A stretch of DNA of 16,076 bases from Comamonadaceae bacterium (GTDB lineage: Bacteria > Pseudomonadota > Gammaproteobacteria > Burkholderiales > Burkholderiaceae_C): the NCBI GenBank assembly GCA_947464665.1, contig CANHXV010000027.1:1-16076 (forward strand), written 5' to 3'. This document shows positions 1 through 6,614 of the stretch, in pieces. The position numbers were made by a program, and so were the translations under genes. Position 1 is the stretch's first letter; each line of letters starts with the position of its first letter. A model generated the notes under the pieces. The model was not told the origin of the DNA. It did not search any database and saw only the letters and a program-made list of their open reading frames with translations.

Positions 1-1
1 C

Positions 2-175
2 GCGCAGTTATGGGAAACCACCATGGACCCCACGGTTCGTCGTTTGCTTCGCGTGCAAATTGACGACGCCATTGAAGCCGATCGCGTGTTCACCATGCTG
101 ATGGGCGACGAGGTCGAGCCACGTCGTCACTTCATTGAAAGCAACGCATTGCGCGCGGGCAACATCGACATTTGA
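2..175 (+). CDS. gyrB: DNA gyrase subunit B, C-terminal end (partial)
   Basis: The window opens inside this gene; only the last 57 codons and the TGA stop are present. The reading frame gives the GyrB C-terminal signature: LWETTMDP, then RRLLRVQIDDAIEAD, LMGDEVEPRR and the ending NALRAGNIDI, which closely resembles the Toprim-to-tail end of bacterial GyrB. GyrB is the ATPase subunit of the type II topoisomerase that introduces negative supercoils. The ending in AGNIDI favours GyrB over the paralogue ParE. It converges on the RhtA-like gene with a 9-base gap. In related bacteria gyrB lies next to dnaA-dnaN, so the origin is probably close to the left; that part is inference. Confidence 0.93.
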   Translation, partial: AQLWETTMDPTVRRLLRVQIDDAIEADRVFTMLMGDEVEPRRHFIESNALRAGNIDI

Positions 176-188
176 TTCCTGGAATCAA
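172..188. repeat. Inverted repeat across the gyrB/rhtA stop codons
   Basis: TTGATTCC and GGAATCAA form perfect 8-base arms around a single T at 180. The repeat contains the gyrB stop (173-175) and the stop of the opposing exporter gene (185-187). As RNA it could form a stem of about 6 pairs from either strand, but no T-run follows on either side, so it is not a canonical intrinsic terminator. A short bidirectional 3'-end hairpin is possible; chance is also possible. Confidence 0.4.
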
Positions 189-1057
189 TCAGCGATCTTG
201 CGCTGACCCGCGGTCATGGCGCTTCCCATCGAAGCGGCCATGATCAAGCCGATGGCACACAGTTGCTGAGTGCTGAGTTGTTCTGAAAGAACCAGCCATC
301 CCGCCAATGCACCTACGGCGGGCTCTAGACTGAGCAAGATGCTGAAGGTTTGTTTGGGCAAGTATTTGAGTGAATACATTTCCAAGCTGTACGGAATAGC
401 ACTCGACAGCAAGGCAATGCCTAAGCCAGCCAACATCCACTCTGGGTTCAACAATGAACTGCCCGCCACACTGATGCCGACAGGGGTGACCAGCAAAGCT
501 GCCACCAACATGCCCATGGGCGTGGCAAATGCCCCAATGCGATCGGCCACGCGTTGGCCGACAACAATGTAGACGGCCCAGCAAGCGCCAGCGCCTAAGG
601 CATAAGCAATTCCAACAGGATCGATTGGAGCAGCCTGCATGTCAGCCCCCATCGTGTTGCCAAGTGGCAAGATCAGGCCCATGCCGGCAACGGCTAAAAA
701 AATCCACACAAAGTCGAGCGGTTTTTTGGAAGACCACAAAGCGACGGCTAAGGGCCCTGTGAATTCAACGGCGATGGCTAAACCAAATGGCACCGTTTTG
801 ATGGCGTTGTAAAAAAGCAAGTTCATCAGGCCCAATGTGGCGCCAAACAACACCAAGATGGGCACATCGGCCCAAGTCCAAGCTCGGCGCCAAGGGCGCC
901 AAAAGGCCATCAGCAAGAGCGTGGAAAACACCAAGCGGTAGGTGGTGGTGCCCTCGGCACCTACAAAGGGAAACAAGCCTTTGGCCAAAGATGTGCCAGC
1001 ACACAGGGTGATCAAACTGACCATCAGGGCGGCAACGGGAAGAAATGGAAATTTCAA
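185..1057 (-). CDS. rhtA: RhtA-like amino-acid exporter (DMT superfamily, EamA family)
   Basis: A 290-residue, very hydrophobic protein with about ten membrane helices arranged as two EamA repeats. It strongly resembles E. coli RhtA (threonine/homoserine exporter) along its length: GTSLAKGLFPFVGAEG near residues 21-36, AVEFTGPLAVALWSSKKPLDFVW around 96-118, LGAGACWAVYIVVGQR around 154-169, and IPYSLEMYSLKYLP then LLSLEPAVGALAGW toward the C terminus. It is expected to export small neutral amino acids across the inner membrane using the proton gradient. The start is TTG at 1057; it is preferred because homologues align from the first helix and an AGGA sits 10 bases upstream (1071-1068). The substrate is inferred from the family. 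Confidence 0.85.
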   Translation of the reverse strand: MKFPFLPVAALMVSLITLCAGTSLAKGLFPFVGAEGTTTYRLVFSTLLLMAFWRPWRRAWTWADVPILVLFGATLGLMNLLFYNAIKTVPFGLAIAVEFTGPLAVALWSSKKPLDFVWIFLAVAGMGLILPLGNTMGADMQAAPIDPVGIAYALGAGACWAVYIVVGQRVADRIGAFATPMGMLVAALLVTPVGISVAGSSLLNPEWMLAGLGIALLSSAIPYSLEMYSLKYLPKQTFSILLSLEPAVGALAGWLVLSEQLSTQQLCAIGLIMAASMGSAMTAGQRKIAD

Positions 1058-1083
1058 GTTTTTATTTTCCTAATAATGGGCGC

Positions 1084-1089
1084 ATCATA
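1084..1089 (-). promoter_or_regulatory. Candidate -10 element for the rhtA-like gene
   Basis: Minus-strand TATGAT matches the sigma-70 -10 consensus at five of six positions. It lies about 27 bases upstream of the TTG start. With a 16-base spacer the -35 would be TTTCGA, a weak match (three of six). This would give a leader of about 20 bases holding the AGGA ribosome site. Seen by eye only. Confidence 0.3.
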
Positions 1090-1121
1090 TCGGTGTGTTT
1101 GTTTTTCGAAAGAAGTCTTCC

Positions 1122-1532
1122 ATGTTTCAAAACAATGCTTATGCCAATTTCGCCAAAAAAGTTGCGCATGTGTGTGGCAAGCCGCGCACTTTCTCAATGG
1201 CGGTGGGCGTCATAGCGATTTGGATCATTACAGGCCCTTTGTTTGCATTCAGTGATACTTGGCAGTTGGTGATCAACACGGGCACCACCATCATTACTTT
1301 TTTAATGGTCTTCTTGATACAAAACACACAGAATCGAGACACTGAGGCCATCCAAGTGAAGCTTGATGAACTTATTCGAGCAACACATGGTGCGCACAAT
1401 GCCTTGTTGGATTTAGAAGAGTTAGAAGAGGAAAGCTTGGACGTGTTCAAACGCAAGTACCAAGCCTTGGCCGAACAAGCAAGACGTCAATTGGTCTTGG
1501 GACAGTTAGACACCGGCACACCAGAGCCTTAA
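1122..1532 (+). CDS. Low-affinity iron permease family protein
   Basis: A 136-residue small membrane protein of the family named after yeast Fet4 (Iron_permease). Two hydrophobic helices lie at about residues 23-42 and 48-66, followed by the conserved family block INTGTTIITFLMVFLIQNTQNRDT (about 49-72) and KLDELIRA. The C-terminal third is acidic and charged, probably cytosolic. The frame is open from a GTG at 1095, but I chose ATG 1122: the protein then begins with the family-like FxxFAxxVAxxxGKP segment, with AAGAAG just upstream. Bacterial members are poorly characterised and the iron-transport role is a family label, not demonstrated. Its TAA stop overlaps the TAA of the opposing nitrile hydratase accessory gene within the four bases TTAA (1529-1532). 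Confidence 0.82.
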   Translation: MFQNNAYANFAKKVAHVCGKPRTFSMAVGVIAIWIITGPLFAFSDTWQLVINTGTTIITFLMVFLIQNTQNRDTEAIQVKLDELIRATHGAHNALLDLEELEEESLDVFKRKYQALAEQARRQLVLGQLDTGTPEP

Positions 1533-1565
1533 GTTTCTAAGACGATGGGCTGTCCGTGCGGTGTC
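1509..1565. repeat. Imperfect inverted repeat bracketing a convergent stop junction
   Basis: GACACC-G-GCAC (1509-1519) can pair with GTGC-GGTGTC (1556-1565), giving ten pairs with one bulged G. The 36-base loop holds both stop codons of the converging genes. A shorter AGCC/GGCT pairing may nest inside. No T-run follows. Both arms lie in coding sequence, so selection for structure is unproven. Confidence 0.35.
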
Positions 1566-1912
1566 CTAGCTGCAGCAGCTTCCCAAGCGTGCTCTAAATC
1601 ATGAATTTGATCGGCTGTGCCTAATTGTTTGGCCAGCACCATGACCTCCAAGGCATTGAGCCAGTGCTTGTAATAAGTGGCACCGGTATCTGCATCGCCA
1701 GCAATCTGCGCCTTGAGAATTTCTTCCGTCAATGCCGCGGCCCATTCCGGCCAAGTGAACAAACCCTTTTCGTGCAATTGCAGCACCATGGCAAACGCAT
1801 GTGCTTGCCAAGGTTCTGAAAAGACTGCGCCATTGGCTCCTTGCAAGGGCAAAGGCATTTCACCGCCGCACTGTTGGGCAATGTCTTCAAGTCTCAGTTG
1901 TGTTTTTTGCAT
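1529..1912 (-). CDS. Nitrile hydratase accessory (activator) protein
   Basis: A 127-residue soluble protein resembling the nitrile hydratase accessory family, which is related to the N-terminal half of the beta subunit. The diagnostic block is FSEPWQAHAFAMVLQLHEKG (about 31-50), followed by FTWPEWAAALTEEI and TYYKHWLNALEVMV (about 79-92); the beta subunit has the equivalent YYEIWIRALEKLL. In characterised cobalt enzymes such a small protein (NhlE and relatives) carries the alpha subunit and promotes cobalt insertion and cysteine oxidation by subunit swapping. It is the last gene of the operon, starting 19 bases after the beta stop. No strong ribosome site is visible, so translational coupling is likely. 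It could be read as a second short beta-like protein, but the length and position fit the accessory role. Confidence 0.85.
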   Translation of the reverse strand: MQKTQLRLEDIAQQCGGEMPLPLQGANGAVFSEPWQAHAFAMVLQLHEKGLFTWPEWAAALTEEILKAQIAGDADTGATYYKHWLNALEVMVLAKQLGTADQIHDLEHAWEAAAARTPHGQPIVLET

Positions 1913-1931
1913 TGAATTACTTGTGAAGATG

Positions 1932-2606
1932 TCAGGCGGCAGCTTCTAAATAAGATTCCCAGGCGTCCACTGTCACCTCCACACGAGGGTCAGTGCCTAC
2001 ACCCCACAAGGTGGGACCGTCAAAGACCACGGTGTAGAGCCACTCAACCTCTTCGTTGAAAGGTGGCGATGTGCGAAGTGTGTGTCGGTCAGGCATCACA
2101 TGAGCACCATGCAAGCTGACAATGGTGCCCACATGGCCGCGAACATACCGCGGTAATCGGGTATGCCCTTGCGGATGCATATTGAGGGCGCGTACTTTTT
2201 GGCCCACCCTGAACAGGGCGGGCTGAGCAATGGGGCGCTCAGTGGGACTGCCTGCTTTCAAGGCGGCGTCTACGTTGCCGCGGTTTAACACTTTGTTCAC
2301 TTTGACTGGCGGCGCGATCAACTGACCTGCGGCAAGCTCTGCCTGCGTCACCATGCTGCGCTCCAACAAGAGTTTTTCCAGCGCCCGAATCCAAATTTCA
2401 TAATAGGTGCTGGACAAATAAACGGCGGGTGGCAAGGACTCCCGGGCTGAGCGGCTCAGGTCAATGTTCCATTGCCCGCAGGCGCCCATGGCCACGGTCA
2501 TGGCCATGGCCCGACTTTCCCAGTCTGCGTGAAACAAGGGTTCAGCTTTTTCTGTGAGAACGGGGCCAAAACCTTGTTGGCCGCCCATGTCGTGAACGCC
2601 ATTCAT
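1932..2606 (-). CDS. nthB: Nitrile hydratase subunit beta (cobalt type)
   Basis: A 224-residue protein beginning with the family signature MNGVHDMGGQQGFGPV. With the alpha subunit it forms the heterodimer or tetramer that hydrates nitriles to amides in the cytoplasm. Residues about 29-110 form the helical N-terminal half (ADWESRAMAMTVAMG, YYEIWIRALEKLLLER). The C-terminal half is the small beta-barrel with FRVGQKVRALNMHPQGHTRLPRYVRG and GHVGTIVSLHG, and ends with VVFDGPTLWG and VDAWESYL. Conserved arginines in these segments normally contact the modified cysteines of alpha. The start ATG overlaps the alpha stop as ATGA (2606-2603), which supports coupled translation and equal stoichiometry. 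Length is normal for the family. Confidence 0.93.
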   Translation of the reverse strand: MNGVHDMGGQQGFGPVLTEKAEPLFHADWESRAMAMTVAMGACGQWNIDLSRSARESLPPAVYLSSTYYEIWIRALEKLLLERSMVTQAELAAGQLIAPPVKVNKVLNRGNVDAALKAGSPTERPIAQPALFRVGQKVRALNMHPQGHTRLPRYVRGHVGTIVSLHGAHVMPDRHTLRTSPPFNEEVEWLYTVVFDGPTLWGVGTDPRVEVTVDAWESYLEAAA

Positions 2607-3208
2607 ACCAGTGCCGTCCCAATCATGGCGTCGCGCGTGACCAAAGCCGCAAGCTCAGTTTGCGACAAGTGGTCTGTGCCCGTGGGGCGTTTGGGCAAGA
2701 CCAAATAGCGAACTTCGGCGGTGGAGTCCCAAACGCGAATGCGGGCGCTTTCCGGCAAGGACACGCCAAAGTCGGCCAAGACTTTGCGCGGCTCAAGAAC
2801 AGCGCGTGAACGGTAGGCGGCACTTTTGTACCAAACGGGCGGTAAGCCTAAAACGGGCCAGGGGTAACAGCTGCACAGAGTGCAAACCACCATGTTGTGC
2901 AGTTCGGGGGTGTTTTCGACGGCCACCATATGCTCTCCTTGGCGGCCCGTAAAGCCTAAAGAGGCGATGGCGGCGGTGGCATCCTGAAGCAACCAAGCTT
3001 TGAAGTCGGGCTCAGTCCAGGCCTTGGCCACGACTTGCGCGCCGTTGTGAGGGCCTACTTCTTTTTCGTAGGTCTCAATGATGCGGTCGATGGCGGCTGG
3101 GTCGATGTAGCCTTTTTGGGTCAGCAGGGTTTCTAGGGCTCGAACTCTGACGTCCAATTCAGTCAAGGTGGAATGGTCGTGATCGTGGTCATGAGAATGG
3201 CCGGTCAT
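2603..3208 (-). CDS. nthA: Nitrile hydratase subunit alpha, cobalt type
   Basis: A 201-residue catalytic subunit. The metal site is VCTLCSC with Cys109, Cys112 and Cys114; threonine at position 110 is the cobalt-enzyme form, whereas iron enzymes usually have serine. The motif continues as YPWPVLGLPPVWYKS, and RVWDSTAEVRYLVLP is present near the C terminus. In the family the second and third cysteines are oxidised to sulfinic and sulfenic acids. The N terminus, HSHDHDHDH (4-12), is rich in His/Asp and could bind metal ions; similar tails occur in other members. The start is ATG 3208, with GGGAGA about 6 bases upstream; an earlier in-frame ATG at 3262 would add 18 unrelated residues. First gene of the alpha-beta-accessory operon. 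No amidase or aldoxime dehydratase is adjacent in the window. Confidence 0.95.
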   Translation of the reverse strand: MTGHSHDHDHDHSTLTELDVRVRALETLLTQKGYIDPAAIDRIIETYEKEVGPHNGAQVVAKAWTEPDFKAWLLQDATAAIASLGFTGRQGEHMVAVENTPELHNMVVCTLCSCYPWPVLGLPPVWYKSAAYRSRAVLEPRKVLADFGVSLPESARIRVWDSTAEVRYLVLPKRPTGTDHLSQTELAALVTRDAMIGTALV

Positions 3209-3235
3209 GGTCGTCTCCCGAGTTGGACAAGGTCT

Positions 3236-3263
3236 TTGGGCGCCATCATAGCCCGCATACAAT
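3236..3263 (+). promoter_or_regulatory. Candidate sigma-70 promoter for yajC-secD-secF
   Basis: TACAAT (3258-3263) is a five-of-six -10 match. TTGGGC (3236-3241) is a weak -35, with a 16-base spacer. This would give a leader of about 70 bases before the yajC ATG. The spacer contains the candidate -10 of the divergent nitrile hydratase operon. Confidence 0.4.
3245..3250 (-). promoter_or_regulatory. Candidate -10 element for the nitrile hydratase operon
   Basis: Minus-strand TATGAT lies 37 bases upstream of the nthA start, giving a leader of about 30 bases with the GGGAGA ribosome site. No good -35 is seen 16-18 bases upstream, so an activator or another sigma factor may be needed, or the call is wrong. 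It sits within the yajC promoter spacer. Confidence 0.28.
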
Positions 3264-3337
3264 CGGGAGTTGGCCTAAAAACCGGTTCAAAGCCGATTTT
3301 TGGGGGATTACTGTTTTTTTATTCGTGGAGTTCGTCG

Positions 3338-3673
3338 ATGTTTATTTCATCCGCATTTGCCCAAACCGCCCCAGCCGCTGCCGCATCGGGTGGCGACTTG
3401 CAATCTTCTTTGATGAGCATGTTGCCCTTGCTCTTGATGTTTGTGGTGCTGTATTTCGTCATGATTCGTCCCCAAATGAAAAAGCAAAAAGAGCACAAAA
3501 CCATGATTGACGCCCTTGCAAAAGGCGATGAAATCGTCACGGCTGGCGGCTTCTTGGGAAAAGTGAGCAAATTGGGTGACGGTTACCTGAGCATTGAAAT
3601 TGCCAATGGTGTAGAAGTTCAAATGCAACGCTCGGCCGTCATTCAAGTTTTGCCTAAAGGTTCTATCAAGTAA
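3338..3673 (+). CDS. yajC: Preprotein translocase subunit YajC
   Basis: A 111-residue membrane protein: a short alanine-rich periplasmic N terminus, one membrane helix at about residues 28-45 (MLPLLLMFVVLYFVMIRP), then a basic stretch, QMKKQKEHK, and a small cytosolic domain with the family motif LAKGDEIVTAGGFLGKV. YajC associates with SecD and SecF in the accessory complex of SecYEG. The frame is open upstream to 3173, but ATG 3338 is the right start: it gives the usual YajC length and has GGAG 7 bases before it. In many proteobacteria queA-tgt precede yajC; here the divergent neighbour is the nitrile hydratase operon. Confidence 0.95.
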   Translation: MFISSAFAQTAPAAAASGGDLQSSLMSMLPLLLMFVVLYFVMIRPQMKKQKEHKTMIDALAKGDEIVTAGGFLGKVSKLGDGYLSIEIANGVEVQMQRSAVIQVLPKGSIK

Positions 3674-3685
3674 ACGCCACATGAA

Positions 3686-3704
3686 CCAAGCGCCTTGCGC
3701 TTGG
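3686..3704 (+). repeat. Perfect hairpin between yajC and secD
   Basis: CCAAGCGC (3686-3693) and GCGCTTGG (3697-3704) form an 8-pair GC-rich stem with a CTT loop, 13 bases after the yajC stop. A pyrimidine-rich stretch follows only after about 10 bases (3711-3731), so this is not a standard terminator. It could attenuate, stabilise the upstream transcript or be an RNA-processing site, making yajC more abundant than secDF. Confidence 0.55.
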
Positions 3705-3747
3705 GCATGCCTGTTGCTCTTTTCTCTTCTTTGAGGCGGCCGCCATC

Positions 3748-5640
3748 ATGAACCGTTATCCGGTGTGGAAATTTGCGATCATTGTGATCGCTTTGTTGTT
3801 GGGCGTGGTCTACACCTTGCCTAACTTTTTTGGTGAAGCGCCGGCTGTTCAGGTGTCGTCTTCCAAGATGAGCTCGAAGGTGGATGCCGCCACCTTGGCG
3901 CGTGTGGAAGACGCTCTCAAGTCTGCCAACGTGCCGTCTGCAGCGGTCACCCTAGAAGGCACCTCCATCAAAGCGCGTTTTGACACCACGGAGCAACAAC
4001 TTAAAGCCAAAGACGCAATTCAAAAAGCCTTGATTCCAGAAGGCGCAGAAAACGGCTATGTGGTGGCTTTGAATTTGTTGTCGCGATCTCCTGCATGGTT
4101 GACCGCTTTGCACGCTTCGCCCATGTACTTGGGCTTGGACTTGCGCGGTGGTGTTCACTTCATGTTGCAAGTGGACATGAAAGCCGCATTGACGCAAAAA
4201 ATCGATTCATTGGCAGGCGACATTCGCACCACATTGCGTGAAAAAGATGTGCGCCATGGTGGCATCACGCGCAACGGCGCTGGCATTGAAATCAAGGTGC
4301 GCGATCAAGCGCAATTGGAAGCCGCACGCCGCGTCTTGGCCGATCAGTTCGCCGACTTGCAAGCTGCTGATACCCCCGAAGGCGGAGAATTCAAAATCAC
4401 GGCCACCATCAAACCCGAAGCGGCACGCCGCGTGCAAGAACAGGCCTTGAAGCAAAACATCACCACCTTGCACAACCGTATCAATGAGTTGGGCGTGGCT
4501 GAACCTGTCATTCAGCAGCAAGGCCTTGACCGCATTGTGGTGCAACTGCCAGGCGTGCAAGACACAGCCAAGGCCAAGGACATTTTGGGCCGCACGGCCA
4601 CCTTGGAAGTGCGCTTGGTCGATGAAAGCAGCGAGGCTCGTTCTGCAGAGCAAACCAATGGCCTTGTGCCCTTTGGCTCTGAGCGTTATTTGGAGCGCAA
4701 CGGTCAACCGGTGATTGTGAAAAAGCAAGTCATCCTGACAGGCGACAACCTGACCGATGCACAGCCTGGATTTGACGGCCAAACACAAGAACCCGTCGTG
4801 AATTTGTCATTAGATGGCAAAGGCGCGCGCATCTTTAAAGACGTGACGCGTGAAAACGTGGGCAAACGCATGGCCATTTTATTGTTTGAAAAGGGCAAAG
4901 GCGAAGTGGTCACAGCGCCTGTCATCCGGTCTGAAATTGGTGGCGGCCGCGTTCAAATTTCTGGCCGCATGACCACCAGCGAAGCCAACGATACGGCGCT
5001 GCTATTGCGCGCAGGCTCCTTGGCCGCGCCGATGGAAATCATTGAAGAGCGCACCATTGGCCCCAGCCTAGGTGCTGAAAACATTGCCAAAGGCTTCAAC
5101 AGCGTCATTTGGGGCTTCTTGGTGATTGTTGCTTTCATGAGCATTTATTACATGGTGTTTGGCCTTTTCTCTAGCATCGCACTGGGCGTTAACTTGCTGC
5201 TGCTGGTGGCTGTGCTTTCCATGTTGCAAGCCACCTTGACTTTGCCGGGAATGGCCGCGATGGCATTGGCACTGGGCATGGCCATTGACTCCAACGTACT
5301 GATCAATGAGCGTGTGCGTGAAGAGTTGCGTTTGGGTGCTTCGCCTCAAGCCGCCATTCACACCGGTTATGACCGTGCTTGGGCCACCATTTTTGACTCT
5401 AACATCACCACCCTGATTGCCGGTGTGGCCTTGTTGGCATTTGGTTCTGGCCCTGTGCGCGGCTTTGCCGTGGTGCACTGTTTGGGCATTTTGACCAGCA
5501 TGTTCTCTGCGGTGTTTTTCTCGCGCGGCTTGGTCAATCTTTGGTATGGCCGCCAGAAGAAACTCAAGACGGTATCTATCGGCACGGTCTGGCGACCTGA
5601 TGGTTCTGCACTGCCTGCAACAACCGACGAAAAAGCATAA
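3748..5640 (+). CDS. secD: Protein translocase subunit SecD
   Basis: A 630-residue inner-membrane protein of the RND superfamily, close to the usual SecD length of about 615. Order: N-terminal membrane helix (about 7-27), a large periplasmic domain with the SecD signature YLGLDLRGGVHF (about 126-137), the P1 region with NRINELGVAEPVIQQQG (about 242-258), and a C-terminal block of five helices (about 452-605) containing ALGMAIDSNVLINERVREE, the conserved charged element linked to proton-driven motion. SecD with SecF pulls preproteins out of the translocon on the periplasmic side. GAGG lies about 11 bases before the ATG. The gap to secF is 14 bases; they are clearly one operon with yajC. Confidence 0.97.
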   Translation: MNRYPVWKFAIIVIALLLGVVYTLPNFFGEAPAVQVSSSKMSSKVDAATLARVEDALKSANVPSAAVTLEGTSIKARFDTTEQQLKAKDAIQKALIPEGAENGYVVALNLLSRSPAWLTALHASPMYLGLDLRGGVHFMLQVDMKAALTQKIDSLAGDIRTTLREKDVRHGGITRNGAGIEIKVRDQAQLEAARRVLADQFADLQAADTPEGGEFKITATIKPEAARRVQEQALKQNITTLHNRINELGVAEPVIQQQGLDRIVVQLPGVQDTAKAKDILGRTATLEVRLVDESSEARSAEQTNGLVPFGSERYLERNGQPVIVKKQVILTGDNLTDAQPGFDGQTQEPVVNLSLDGKGARIFKDVTRENVGKRMAILLFEKGKGEVVTAPVIRSEIGGGRVQISGRMTTSEANDTALLLRAGSLAAPMEIIEERTIGPSLGAENIAKGFNSVIWGFLVIVAFMSIYYMVFGLFSSIALGVNLLLLVAVLSMLQATLTLPGMAAMALALGMAIDSNVLINERVREELRLGASPQAAIHTGYDRAWATIFDSNITTLIAGVALLAFGSGPVRGFAVVHCLGILTSMFSAVFFSRGLVNLWYGRQKKLKTVSIGTVWRPDGSALPATTDEKA

Positions 5641-5654
5641 AGCGGAGCAGCATC

Positions 5655-6608
5655 ATGGAATTTTTCAAAATCCGCAAAGACATCCCGTTCATGAAGAATG
5701 CGTTGATTTTCAACGCCATCTCCTTGGCCACCTTCTTGTTGGCAGTGTTCTTTTTGTTCAGCCGCGGCCTGCATTTGTCTGTGGAATTCACGGGTGGCAC
5801 TGTGATGGAGGTGAGCTACAGCCAACCCGCCGACCTCAACCAGGTGCGTGGCGTGGTTTCAAGCTTAGGCTACACCGATGTGCAAGTGCAAAACTTTGGC
5901 ACAGCGCGCGACGTGATGATTCGTTTGCCTGCACAAAAGGGTGTGAGCTCTGCGCAGCAAAGTGACAAGCTCATGGAAGCTTTGAAAGCGCAAAATGCAG
6001 AAGCTACCATGCGACGTACAGAATTTGTGGGTCCTCAAGTGGGTGAAGAGTTGGCGACTGACGGCCTGAAGGCATTGGCTTTCGTGGTGATCGGCATCAT
6101 GCTGTATTTGGCAGTGCGATTTGAATGGAAGTTTTCTGTCGCAGCCATCATTGCCAACTTGCATGACGTGATTATTATTTTGGGCTTCTTTGCCTACTTT
6201 CAGTGGGAATTCTCCTTGGCGGTGTTGGCCGCGGTGTTGGCGGTATTGGGTTATTCGGTGAACGAATCGGTGGTGATTTTTGACCGAATTCGCGAGAACT
6301 TCCGGCGTTATCGCAAAATGAACACGGTTGAGATCATTGACAACGCCATCACCTCCACCATCAGCCGAACCATCATCACGCACGGTTCTACGCAAATCAT
6401 GGTGTTGTCAATGTTGCTGTTTGGCGGTGAAACTTTGCACTACTTTGCCATGGCGTTAACCATTGGCATTTTGTTTGGCATTTATTCGTCTGTGTTTGTG
6501 GCGGCGGCCATTGCCATGTGGTTGGGTATTCGTCGTGAGGATTTGATCAAGGCCCCGCCGAAAAAAGACGAAGATCCAGACGACCCGAACTCGGGCGCCG
6601 TGGTTTAA
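5655..6608 (+). CDS. secF: Protein translocase subunit SecF
   Basis: A 317-residue partner of SecD with six predicted helices. Visible landmarks are the N-terminal FFKIRKDIPFMK segment, the first helix (about 17-36), the SecF motif VEFTGGTVMEVSY (about 43-55), then GPQVGEEL, and in the C-terminal membrane block GYSVNESVVIFDRIRENFRR (about 198-217) followed by SRTIITHGSTQIMVLSMLLFGG. GGAG precedes the ATG. The C-terminal tail is charged (PPKKDEDPDDPN). It is the last gene of the yajC-secD-secF unit and converges on dprA with only 6 bases between the stops, with no classic terminator. Confidence 0.97.
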   Translation: MEFFKIRKDIPFMKNALIFNAISLATFLLAVFFLFSRGLHLSVEFTGGTVMEVSYSQPADLNQVRGVVSSLGYTDVQVQNFGTARDVMIRLPAQKGVSSAQQSDKLMEALKAQNAEATMRRTEFVGPQVGEELATDGLKALAFVVIGIMLYLAVRFEWKFSVAAIIANLHDVIIILGFFAYFQWEFSLAVLAAVLAVLGYSVNESVVIFDRIRENFRRYRKMNTVEIIDNAITSTISRTIITHGSTQIMVLSMLLFGGETLHYFAMALTIGILFGIYSSVFVAAAIAMWLGIRREDLIKAPPKKDEDPDDPNSGAVV

Positions 6609-6614
6609 AGATGT

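Noticed and set aside
1095..1121. Upstream GTG start for the iron permease family gene
   Set aside because: It would add nine residues not expected from the family, and ATG 1122 has a purine-rich site just upstream.
4207..4788. 193-codon open frame antisense to secD
   Set aside because: It overlaps the conserved periplasmic domain of SecD and has no family resemblance or ribosome site that I can see.
5865..6395. 176-codon open frame antisense to secF
   Set aside because: Its His/Arg/Gln-rich translation is characteristic of an antisense frame; SecF on the other strand is unmistakable.
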